Shown here one piece after another: positions 5,678 to 12,347 of a stretch of 12,347 nucleotides of DNA; the first letter of the stretch is position 1, and each line of letters opens with the position of its first letter. The notes beneath the pieces are model-generated. The model saw only the letters and a list, made by a program, of their open reading frames with translations. It did no database searches and was not told where the DNA came from. Origin of the DNA: an uncultured Porphyromonadaceae bacterium (GTDB lineage: Bacteria > Bacteroidota > Bacteroidia > Bacteroidales > Muribaculaceae); contig URLF01000073.1 of the NCBI GenBank assembly GCA_900548705.1, positions 1 through 12,347 on the forward strand, in the 5' to 3' direction. The translations under genes were made by a program, and so were the position numbers.

Positions 5678-8600
5678 TTACTTGGCGGCGTCAATCTGGC
5701 GCAACAGGAGGTTGACAGCCTCGTGGAGCTGGGAATCCTCCCCGGCGACAATCTGCTCGGGGGTGTTGGCAACCTTCAGGTCAGGTTCGAGCTGGGTGTT
5801 CTCGAGATAATTCCCCTCGGCTGTGCGGTAACCGATGACAGGGATACCGAAGACAAGCGATGGATCCTGCAAGGTCACCCAGTTGACAGATGTCATGGTG
5901 CCGGGGACAGGCATACCGACAACCTTGCCGATTTTCTGATGCTGGTAGACCCAGGGAGTACCGTGGGCGTTGCTGTAACAAGGCTCGGCGACAAGCATCA
6001 CCGAAGGTTTGTTCCAGCGGCGCGAAGGCATGTCGCAGACATCCTTGCCACGGATTACCTGGGTGAGGTACTTCTGGCCGGTGAAAAGCTGCTCGATGTC
6101 CTCATGCATACGGCCACCGCCGTTCCAGCGGATGTCGATGACCACACCCTCGCAATTGTTGTACTTACCGAGCAGGTCGGCATACATCGGACGGAACGAC
6201 TCATCATTCATCGACTCGATATGCACATAGCCCAGACGGCCATTCGACCAGCGGTCTACATCGGCGGCACGCTGTTTGATCCAGCGGCGATACATCAGGT
6301 CGCTGATTTTGCCTGCCGAGCAGGGAATAACCACCTCCGAGACATACTCCCCGCCGGGAGTGGTGAACGCCACGAGTGTCTTCTTGCCCGAGATATTGTT
6401 GAATAGGTCACCGAGGTCGGTTCCGGCATCGATTTTACGGCCATTGACGGCGGTAATCACCGCCCCCTTGCCGATTTTCGACGCGGCCTTGTCGAAAGGT
6501 CCGTTGGCGAGAACTTCGTCAACCTTGAGACCGTCTCCCTGGTAGTTCATATCATAGAGAAGTCCGAGCGAGGCGGTACGGTCGGCCGAGGCATCTCCGG
6601 CCGCACGGTATCGGCCACCGGTATGGGAGACATTGAGCTCTCCGAGCAGTTCGCTGAGCATCTCGGCGAAATCATAGTTGTTGTTGATATGGGGGAGGAA
6701 CTTGCGATAGGCGGCGGTCATTGCGGGCCAGTCGATACCGTGCATGTCGGTGTTGTAGAAACGTTCACCCTCCTCGACAGCCACATAGTCGAACATCGCC
6801 TCACGTTCGGCGGCGAGGTCGATATCGTGGGTCGCCGAGACCTTGATGGGGGTCAGCTTGTCACCCTTGTCGATTTTCTTCATATCACGACCAATGACAA
6901 AGAGCTGTTTGCCCGATTTGTCGGCCTGGAGCGATGCACGGGATGCACCCATCTTCGCGGCAAGCTTCGGCTCACGGTCGCGCAGGGGGAGTTTCCAGAG
7001 GTCGAAACCATCCTCGACCTCACAAAGGAAGTAGAGGGTCTCACCGTCACCGCTCACGATAGCGTCGGAGAGGGATGAGCTGAAAGGAGTAAGACGCATC
7101 ACACGGTCTTCGATGCCATCCAGCTCGACGACAATGTTCTTCGAGTCATCCTTCTTGTCGGCATCGGCCTCCTTCTTGTCCTTCTTCCCTTTCTTCTTGT
7201 CATCACCGTCATCGGTCTTCTTGGCGGCCTTCTTCTCCTGCTCCTTCAACAGCTCGTAATCCTCTTTGGAGAGCATGAAACGGTCGCGGGCCTCGCGGTT
7301 GAGGAACACAATCATGATGTCCTCCTGCGAACCCCAGGAAGCCTGGGCACGCATGCCATACTGCTCGGTGAAATAGATTATCGCGTTGCCGTCAAGCACG
7401 AAACGGGGATTGGCCTCCATGTAGCCGGTGTTGGTAAGGTTGGTGATCTTTCCGGTCTCAACCTCGACCAGACCGATGTCGCCGTAAGGATCGCGCATCT
7501 CCGGGATGATTTCCATGGTCAGCCATCTGGAGTCGGGACTCCACTCAAACGCCATGTTGTCCCCCTTGCCCGGGTCGGTCTCCCCGTCGGTAATCTGGCG
7601 GTCAGCGCCTGAAGCGAGGTCGCGAATCCAGAGCTGGTTGCGGTTCTTGACATACGCCATCTTCTTCCCATCGGTAGAGATGGTCGGATGGGAATATTCG
7701 GTCACAGGGCCGTTGCCGTCATATTCGGGGAAGATGGCCTCCTCGGTGAACTCCACGGCGTTGGGGAAATCGGGGTCATCCTTGCGGGCGATGCGGGCAC
7801 GGTAGATGTTCTTGCGTCCCGACCGCTCCGAAGTGTAGTAGAGCGAACGGTTGTCGCTACCCCATGAGAGATGACGCTCGGCCTGAGGAGTGCGGGTCAC
7901 CTGGACTGTCGTGGGATATTCCACAGAGGTGACGAATACATCGCCACGGTTGAGGAACGCCACCATCTCACCGTTGGGTGAGACGATGCCCCCCGACGGC
8001 TTCACTGAAATCCGCTTGGGACGCTCGGTGTCATCGGTGACAAGCGAGATGGCCACCTTCTGCGGGACAGCCGCGGCACGCGCCGCACGTCCGGCCATAG
8101 TGTAGATTTCACCGTCATAGGTGAAAGCCAGTGTGCCGTTGTTGGCCCGGGAGAGGAAGCGGACGGGATGAGTCTTGAAATCAGTGAGTTTCGTCGCCTG
8201 CGACGGATTGTCGATGGGGAACTGGTAGACATTGAATGTGCCACCGTCACGCTCCGAAAGGAGATAGACGGTGCCGGTTATGTCATCCAATACCGGATTG
8301 CGGTCTTCTCCGGCCCGGGCAGTCAGGTTGCGGTGCTTCCCGTCAGCCGGAGTGTAAAGCCATATGTCGCGGCTCACGGAGGAGGTATGGTGCTTGCGCC
8401 ATTCATCCTCGAACCCCTTGACATCCTGATAGAGCATCTTAGAGCCGTCGGGAGAGAAGGAAATCATCTGGGCTGGAGTGGCCAGCACCTGACGCGACTT
8501 GCCGTTCTCGACATCCACGGCGTAAAGCTGGGTCATACGTCCCGAGGGATACATCACCGAAGAGGCCGGAGCCTGGATGGCAGCGGAATAATACACCTCC

Positions 8601-9001
8601 TTGCCGTCAGGGGAGAACCCTTCGGGAATCTCGGCGGCGGAGTTGGATGTGAGCCGTCGGAGGTTTCCACCCCTGGAGTCCATCACATATATGTCATTGT
8701 TTCCGTTTCTATCAGAGGCAAAAGCGATTTTCTTCCCGTCCGGACTCCAGACAGGGGAAGACTCATAGGAGTCGCGCACGGTAAGCTGCCGTGCCTCACC
8801 ACCGGAGACAGGGACAGTCCAGATGTCACCCTTGTAGGTGAACGCAATCAGGTCGCCATTGGGGGAAATCTTAACATCTCGCAGCCAGAGGGGAGCCCCT
8901 TCGGGAGCCACATCGAGGCTGGAACCGGGAGCCTGCGCCATCGCGGAGGGGATTCCCAGTGCGGCCGCCATAGCCGCGGTCAGCAATATCTTCTTCATCA
9001 T
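5678..9001 (-). CDS. Tricorn-type S41 protease, exported
   Basis: The 1107-residue product is close to archaeal Tricorn in length and layout. A Sec signal peptide (MMKKILLTAAMAAALG...) has a likely cleavage after AMA, residue 22. Residues about 35-580 hold PD40/TolB-like propeller repeats (SPDGKKIAFASDRNGNNDIYVMD and similar). A Lys/Asp-rich linker follows at about 588-622, then a PDZ-like domain at about 810-887 and the S41 core at about 915-1080. Active-site candidates are S792-H793 (NVSHTGG), the nucleophile S1010 (EPCYSNAHG) and E1067 (YLENTQLEPD), all present. The family degrades peptides; the signal peptide puts this one in the periplasm or envelope. Start is ATG 9001 or the adjacent ATG 8998. 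It is transcribed from its own promoter box at 9031-9060. Substrates are unknown. Confidence 0.5.
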   Translation of the reverse strand: MMKKILLTAAMAAALGIPSAMAQAPGSSLDVAPEGAPLWLRDVKISPNGDLIAFTYKGDIWTVPVSGGEARQLTVRDSYESSPVWSPDGKKIAFASDRNGNNDIYVMDSRGGNLRRLTSNSAAEIPEGFSPDGKEVYYSAAIQAPASSVMYPSGRMTQLYAVDVENGKSRQVLATPAQMISFSPDGSKMLYQDVKGFEDEWRKHHTSSVSRDIWLYTPADGKHRNLTARAGEDRNPVLDDITGTVYLLSERDGGTFNVYQFPIDNPSQATKLTDFKTHPVRFLSRANNGTLAFTYDGEIYTMAGRAARAAAVPQKVAISLVTDDTERPKRISVKPSGGIVSPNGEMVAFLNRGDVFVTSVEYPTTVQVTRTPQAERHLSWGSDNRSLYYTSERSGRKNIYRARIARKDDPDFPNAVEFTEEAIFPEYDGNGPVTEYSHPTISTDGKKMAYVKNRNQLWIRDLASGADRQITDGETDPGKGDNMAFEWSPDSRWLTMEIIPEMRDPYGDIGLVEVETGKITNLTNTGYMEANPRFVLDGNAIIYFTEQYGMRAQASWGSQEDIMIVFLNREARDRFMLSKEDYELLKEQEKKAAKKTDDGDDKKKGKKDKKEADADKKDDSKNIVVELDGIEDRVMRLTPFSSSLSDAIVSGDGETLYFLCEVEDGFDLWKLPLRDREPKLAAKMGASRASLQADKSGKQLFVIGRDMKKIDKGDKLTPIKVSATHDIDLAAEREAMFDYVAVEEGERFYNTDMHGIDWPAMTAAYRKFLPHINNNYDFAEMLSELLGELNVSHTGGRYRAAGDASADRTASLGLLYDMNYQGDGLKVDEVLANGPFDKAASKIGKGAVITAVNGRKIDAGTDLGDLFNNISGKKTLVAFTTPGGEYVSEVVIPCSAGKISDLMYRRWIKQRAADVDRWSNGRLGYVHIESMNDESFRPMYADLLGKYNNCEGVVIDIRWNGGGRMHEDIEQLFTGQKYLTQVIRGKDVCDMPSRRWNKPSVMLVAEPCYSNAHGTPWVYQHQKIGKVVGMPVPGTMTSVNWVTLQDPSLVFGIPVIGYRTAEGNYLENTQLEPDLKVANTPEQIVAGEDSQLHEAVNLLLRQIDAAK

Positions 9002-9030
9002 ACAGTGATAATATTATCGGTTTGACCTTT

Positions 9031-9060
9031 CAAAGATAACGAAATATCCCGGACAACAAT
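9031..9060 (-). promoter_or_regulatory. Promoter of the Tricorn-type protease gene
   Basis: On the minus strand, TATCTTTG (9038-9031) matches the -7 consensus TAnnTTTG. ATTG at 9060-9057 is a candidate -33 element at 18 bp spacing, slightly short of the usual 19-21. Transcription from about 9025 would give a short leader of about 25 nt. Confidence 0.5.
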
Positions 9061-9116
9061 GCATCTAAAGGATATTTTTTGCTATCCATAACGTACCGGC
9101 AAGCAATCCGGCAACC

Positions 9117-10931
9117 TCATTCAGATTGAAGAGTTCCGTTAAACGTTCCATTGAAGTTGACGTTCACGTTAACGTTGCCACCTCCTGAGACTGAGGTTTT
9201 GACATTGGCAAAGCCAGACAAGTTTCCGACAGCCTTTGTATTTTCAATCCGAGTGAAAATTATTTTATACATCTCTTCCATATATACTCCAGATTCAGAC
9301 AATTCATTATAATGGGTCCATACCAATCTTCCTCCTTCGTCAAGCCTTATGTCTGATACTCCTTGCATAACTGCCAAATCACCCGACAAGGAAAACTCGT
9401 TATTCGCCACACTTTCTATATGAAGGCCGAAATTCGTCACATTACCTGCGTTGAACCCACCAAGAACAGTCGCATTTCCCGTAGCCGTGACATTGCCGTT
9501 AAAGCTCCACGTGGTACCGTCCCAGTCGCAACCACCTATCTGCTCAACAATAATTTGACGAGTAATATAACTGCCTGTATTCCTCACCATTCCAACAACA
9601 TCTATGATTCCTTTCCGATCAAACTCCGAAGGTTCGACATCGATAAAGAACGAATTCTCTCCACGTGTTATCTTACACCAATCAGGAGCCACCACCTCCC
9701 AAGAGGTTATATTGTCATTCTTGTAGACATATACCCCCTTAGAACCACCTTCTTCCGAGAATGTGAAAGTTGATTCCGACAAGTCAAACATCACACTTTC
9801 CTGGCGTATTGTCAGGACTGCAGGAGGAATCTGAACATTCGTCGCATATGTTTTTATTCTCGCCGAACAAACGCGCGTTGATACGCCGTCTTCATACGGT
9901 TTCACTTTCACCACAATCTGGTTTCCGTCTTTATAGACCGAACACCATGTCCTGTCGATATCTCTGTCATCTATTTCCCAGTAAACCAGTGTAGAGACAT
10001 CAACGCGCTCTTCTGCCTCGTCGCATCCAAATTCCAATAAATTCTTGCTCAGTTTTATCTGCCATTCTTTATTGGAGAAGACATTATCTATCTCTTCTTT
10101 TCTCTCACCAAGTTTTTTGAGACCTTCATCTCCTATATCATTAAGCATAGAAGCCAATAAAGCGGTGGTGAAATTTTTCCTTGAAAATTTAATCTGTCCG
10201 TCTGTTAATAGACCTTTCCATCCGCCTTCTGTCCATCCACTGATATTATTAGAGAAATCCAAGACATTTTTCCAATATGCTTTATCCTCTTCGTTGATAT
10301 TGCTGGATTTTAAAACCTCACACGCGAATGTGAATCCAACGGATTCATAGTCTTTTCCTATTACCGTGACAATGAATGATGCGATTTTACAAGAGAAGGG
10401 TAACAACGCCTTCTTATTGTGCTCATCCCATGAACCGGTGGTCGCCATTCTCCACAACTCTTTCCAAGAATCTGTCCACGGGCTATACCACGCTCTGGAA
10501 GCCATCATCACCGGACACTCTTCGATGGCCACATTCCACTGATATGTGATTTCACCTTTACAGTCTATATACGCACAATCAAATCCGGAATCAGTTAAAT
10601 TCTCGAATATGATATATTGGTCACCCCAATTCGCCATAACAGGGCTACCGTCACTGTCTACTATTATCATAACCCCATCAGTCAGCTCATTGTCTATTGA
10701 CGGGTTCATATATACGAAACCATACCCATTTCCGGCATTGACGTCACAAACTATGTAACTCCCGTCTTCACACAAGAACAAGGCATCCGCGGATTCAGTA
10801 TCTTCAACAAGATTCACCGCACACAATTTAATTTTCTGGTTATTCTCCGGCACAAGAATCTCCTCATTCTCATCTTTTGAACAGCCACATAGCAAAAATG
10901 CCATAAAAAGCACACTTAAAAACTTTCTCAT
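9117..10931 (-). CDS. Lipoprotein with two BACON-like domains and an unknown helical region
   Basis: The 604-residue protein has a lipoprotein signal peptide with lipobox LLCGC (Cys17) followed by SKDENEE, an acidic tail typical of surface-exported Bacteroidetes lipoproteins. Residues about 30-145 are beta-rich with no family I recognise. Residues about 148-300 look helical (SWKELWRMATTGSWDEHNKK ... LKKLGERKEEIDNVF). Two BACON-like domains follow, at about 304-385 (TWCSVYKDGNQIVVKVKP ... AVLTIRQ) and 386-470 (WCKITRGENSFFIDVEP ... IIVEQIGG). The C-terminus, about 472-604, starts CDWDGTTWSFNG and ends in an NVNVNVNFNGTFNGTL repeat-like strand. BACON domains are thought to bind carbohydrate or mucin, or to act as spacers; nothing here proves a ligand. 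The 5' half is markedly AT-rich (one sampled 60-base line, 10081-10140, has 20 G/C), unlike its neighbours, which hints at transfer. Confidence 0.5.
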   Translation of the reverse strand: MRKFLSVLFMAFLLCGCSKDENEEILVPENNQKIKLCAVNLVEDTESADALFLCEDGSYIVCDVNAGNGYGFVYMNPSIDNELTDGVMIIVDSDGSPVMANWGDQYIIFENLTDSGFDCAYIDCKGEITYQWNVAIEECPVMMASRAWYSPWTDSWKELWRMATTGSWDEHNKKALLPFSCKIASFIVTVIGKDYESVGFTFACEVLKSSNINEEDKAYWKNVLDFSNNISGWTEGGWKGLLTDGQIKFSRKNFTTALLASMLNDIGDEGLKKLGERKEEIDNVFSNKEWQIKLSKNLLEFGCDEAEERVDVSTLVYWEIDDRDIDRTWCSVYKDGNQIVVKVKPYEDGVSTRVCSARIKTYATNVQIPPAVLTIRQESVMFDLSESTFTFSEEGGSKGVYVYKNDNITSWEVVAPDWCKITRGENSFFIDVEPSEFDRKGIIDVVGMVRNTGSYITRQIIVEQIGGCDWDGTTWSFNGNVTATGNATVLGGFNAGNVTNFGLHIESVANNEFSLSGDLAVMQGVSDIRLDEGGRLVWTHYNELSESGVYMEEMYKIIFTRIENTKAVGNLSGFANVKTSVSGGGNVNVNVNFNGTFNGTLQSE

Positions 10932-10988
10932 CTCACTATCATTTTTTTGGTTGTATCAATCACACAACTTTATTTATGGTCTAATGCA

Positions 10989-10996
10989 CAAAGATA
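10989..10996 (-). promoter_or_regulatory. -7 promoter element (TATCTTTG) of the BACON lipoprotein gene
   Basis: Read on the minus strand this is a TAnnTTTG box, 57 bp from the ATG at 10931. No convincing -33 TTTG lies 19-21 bp further upstream. The implied leader is about 50 nt and AT-rich, with a small GTTGT/ACAAC inverted repeat. Confidence 0.5.
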
Positions 10997-11018
10997 TAAA
11001 AATCAGCGGGATTTTTCT

Positions 11019-11026
11019 TAATTTTG
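11019..11026 (+). promoter_or_regulatory. -7 promoter element (TAATTTTG) of the hydrolase gene
   Basis: It fits TAnnTTTG and faces right, 22 bp from the leftward box at 10989-10996, so the two divergent genes would share one control region. It sits only 4 bp ahead of the ATG at 11031. A start point about 7 bp downstream would make that ATG leaderless or untranscribed and would favour the in-frame ATG at 11085. No good -33 element is visible, so the call is tentative. Confidence 0.5.
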
Positions 11027-11030
11027 GGGA

Positions 11031-12260
11031 ATGAAAAATGTCAATTCATATATCTCGGGGGTGGCGGAGACAGCTTCGCGGAGGATGGCGGCGATTGTGG
11101 TGGCGGCCGTTGTCGCCTGTGTGACGGCGTGGGGATGCACGTCGGCACTGGTGGGGGCGTCACGGGGTGCCGACGGCAGGTGGTTGCTATGGAAGCACCG
11201 CGACTCAGGGCATCCCGACAATTATGTCAGGGCTTTCCAGGCGACCGACTCTACGATGGCTTATGTCGGACTGTTCAATGCCACCGACACCGCCGCCCGG
11301 GAGGTGTGGATCGGGTTCAATGAAGCGGGGTTCGCTGTGATGAACACAGCGAGTTACAATATTCCCGCACCGGCCAAGAACTGGCAGGACAGGGAGGGAC
11401 TGATGATGACCGAGGCGCTGCGCCATTGCCGTTCGCTCACGGATTTCCACAGGCTGCTCCTCGACCATCCGGGGCTGCGCGGAGTGCAGGCCAATTTCGG
11501 GGCATTCGACGCAGAGGGTCGCGGAGCATATTTCGAGACTTCCGACCGGGAGGTGGCGGTATTCCCGCTTGACTCGCTGTCGGCGGCGGTTCTCGGGGTG
11601 GAGATGCGCGACAATCCGGATGGATGCATGACGCGCACGAATTACTCCCTGTCGGGTGGCCCGCGTGGATGTCTCGGGATGTCGCGCCATCGTGCTGAGA
11701 AGCATCTGCTTGACTCCGTGACCCGGTATGACCGCGAATGGGCGGCTGCCGGAAAAATCGCGGCTGAAGACCTCATCGAGACCCTTTCACGTTCCTTTTA
11801 TCTTCCGGAAAAAGGGATTGACCTCCTCGGCGGCACAGCCCCACGCCATCGCGACAGCGGGGATGTCATCTCCCGGCGCAGTTCTTGTGCGTCTGTCGTC
11901 ATCGAAGGCCCTCTACCGGGAGAAGATCCGGAAAAGACCGTGATAATGTGGACGGCAATCGGCTTCCCAACCCTCTCGGTGGTCGAGGCTGTCACCCTCG
12001 ACTCCGTGCCATCCGGCTTGCTACCCACTTTGCCAGACGGCCACTCCCCTATCTGCGATTCTGTCAATGTGCTGCGAGACAAGGCATTTCTCCCAGTCTC
12101 GCGTCAACCAGCCAAAGGGAAGCGCCTATACGATTTCAACCTTGACTACCTGCGCCGGACGATTCCCCTGCGCCGTGCCGAATCCCTCCCCCGCTACCTT
12201 CCCGCCCGTCACCGTGCCCGCATCCCCCATCCGGATTCCCCATCCGGATTCCGCAGATAA
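11031..12260 (+). CDS. Exported C45-like Ntn-hydrolase (isopenicillin-N acyltransferase-like)
   Basis: The 409-residue product has an N-terminal signal segment (RRMAAIVVAAVVACVTAWG) directly before Cys36, which begins the motif CTSALVGASRGADGRWLLWK with HRDS. This matches the N-terminal nucleophile region of C45/C69-like Ntn hydrolases, which expose a catalytic Cys by cleavage and act on linear amide bonds. Other family-like features are GFNEAGFAVMNTAS (95-108), NFGAFDAEGRGAYFE (155-169, with N155, D160, E169) and R202-T-N204. Substrate is unknown; relatives hydrolyse or transfer acyl groups on amides, peptides or bile-salt-like amides. Start: ATG 11031 is used here, but ATG 11085 (Met19) gives a cleaner signal peptide and fits the promoter box better. 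Cys36 could also be read as a poor lipobox (TAWGC). The last ~12 residues (IPHPDSPSGFRR) are encoded by intergenic-type repeat sequence. Confidence 0.5.
   Translation: MKNVNSYISGVAETASRRMAAIVVAAVVACVTAWGCTSALVGASRGADGRWLLWKHRDSGHPDNYVRAFQATDSTMAYVGLFNATDTAAREVWIGFNEAGFAVMNTASYNIPAPAKNWQDREGLMMTEALRHCRSLTDFHRLLLDHPGLRGVQANFGAFDAEGRGAYFETSDREVAVFPLDSLSAAVLGVEMRDNPDGCMTRTNYSLSGGPRGCLGMSRHRAEKHLLDSVTRYDREWAAAGKIAAEDLIETLSRSFYLPEKGIDLLGGTAPRHRDSGDVISRRSSCASVVIEGPLPGEDPEKTVIMWTAIGFPTLSVVEAVTLDSVPSGLLPTLPDGHSPICDSVNVLRDKAFLPVSRQPAKGKRLYDFNLDYLRRTIPLRRAESLPRYLPARHRARIPHPDSPSGFRR
12227..12252. repeat. Two tandem 13-bp units at the 3' end of the hydrolase gene
   Basis: CCATCCGGATTCC occurs at 12227-12239 and again at 12240-12252, in the last codons of the hydrolase gene. 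A partial third copy, CCATCCGGA, lies at 12335-12343. The units share the GATTCC word with the repeat arms near 5.3 kb. Confidence 0.5.
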
Positions 12261-12347
12261 CCCGGATAACCTCTCGTCGATTCCGCAGGAAAATAACCGT
12301 AAGGGTCTCACAGATTACACGGATTACACAGATACCATCCGGACGGA
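12261..12347 (+). repeat. Dispersed intergenic repeat (copy 2), cut by the window edge
   Basis: After the stop codon there is no gene. The sequence contains ATAACCTCTCG and GATTCCGCAG, then the core 12291-12311 that matches 5409-5430 in opposite orientation (21 of 22, one deletion). It continues with a 9-bp periodic stretch (ACAGATTAC, ACGGATTAC, ACAGATACC). The element probably continues past base 12347. Confidence 0.5.

Noticed and set aside
5657..6406. Plus-strand open frame (249 codons) opposite the S41 core
   Set aside because: The minus-strand frame holds the catalytic motifs CYSNAHG and ENTQLEPD. The plus-strand product is low-complexity without family features.
8168..9025. Long plus-strand open frame (285 codons) opposite the 5' part of the protease gene
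   Set aside because: It is antisense to a well-supported signal peptide and propeller region. Its translation has no recognisable domain, and long antisense frames are expected in GC-rich genes.
9363..9773. Plus-strand open frame inside the BACON lipoprotein gene
   Set aside because: It overlaps the two BACON-like domains on the other strand and shows no promoter, ordered start region or family signal.
11031..11140. Lipoprotein reading of the hydrolase N-terminus (TAWGC as lipobox)
   Set aside because: The -3 and -2 positions fit the lipobox poorly, and the Cys is followed by the CTS...DGR motif expected of a catalytic N-terminal Cys. It is not fully excluded.

Overview
The window looks like chromosomal DNA from a Bacteroidales bacterium, most likely a gut Muribaculaceae-type organism (family placement is inference). 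The evidence is a set of lipoproteins with acidic residues right after the lipobox cysteine, GLUG-repeat and BACON-domain surface proteins, a Tricorn-type S41 protease, and several Bacteroidetes-type promoter boxes (TAnnTTTG). Most genes are GC-rich. The BACON lipoprotein at 9117-10931 is clearly more AT-rich over its 5' half.

Layout. (1) 1-4367, plus strand: two adjacent GLUG-repeat surface proteins 8 bp apart. The first is cut by the window edge. It carries an unusual insert of about 224 residues, helical and glycine-zipper-like, between two rungs of its predicted beta-solenoid. The second is a 992-residue lipoprotein with about 18 GLUG-like rungs. (2) 4428-4617: a tRNA-Gln(TTG) transcription unit with its own promoter and a near-perfect intrinsic terminator. 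(3) 4698-5283: a short unit with a 51-residue two-helix membrane protein and a YraN/UPF0102 nuclease-fold protein. (4) 5284-5677: a gene-free stretch holding a 65-bp inverted repeat (60 of 65 positions matching) and a second hairpin. (5) 5678-9001, minus strand: a complete Tricorn-like exported protease with its active-site residues intact. (6) 9117-10931, minus strand: a mosaic lipoprotein with two BACON-like domains. (7) 11031-12260, plus strand: an exported Ntn-hydrolase of the C45/isopenicillin-N acyltransferase-like type, divergent from (6). (8) 12227-12347: repeat sequence that overlaps the end of that gene and matches, in opposite orientation, part of the 5.3-5.5 kb repeat region.

The genes do not form one pathway. 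The common theme is envelope and surface biology: two likely adhesin or matrix-like solenoids, a BACON lipoprotein, a periplasmic protease and an exported amide hydrolase, mixed with housekeeping units. The most novel signals are the helical insert in the first GLUG protein and the dispersed intergenic repeat family with 9-bp internal periodicity. I see no CRISPR array, transposase, phage gene or defence operon here.

[Format note: the original answer gave no feature confidence values; the uniform 0.5 is a placeholder required by the schema, not an estimate.]
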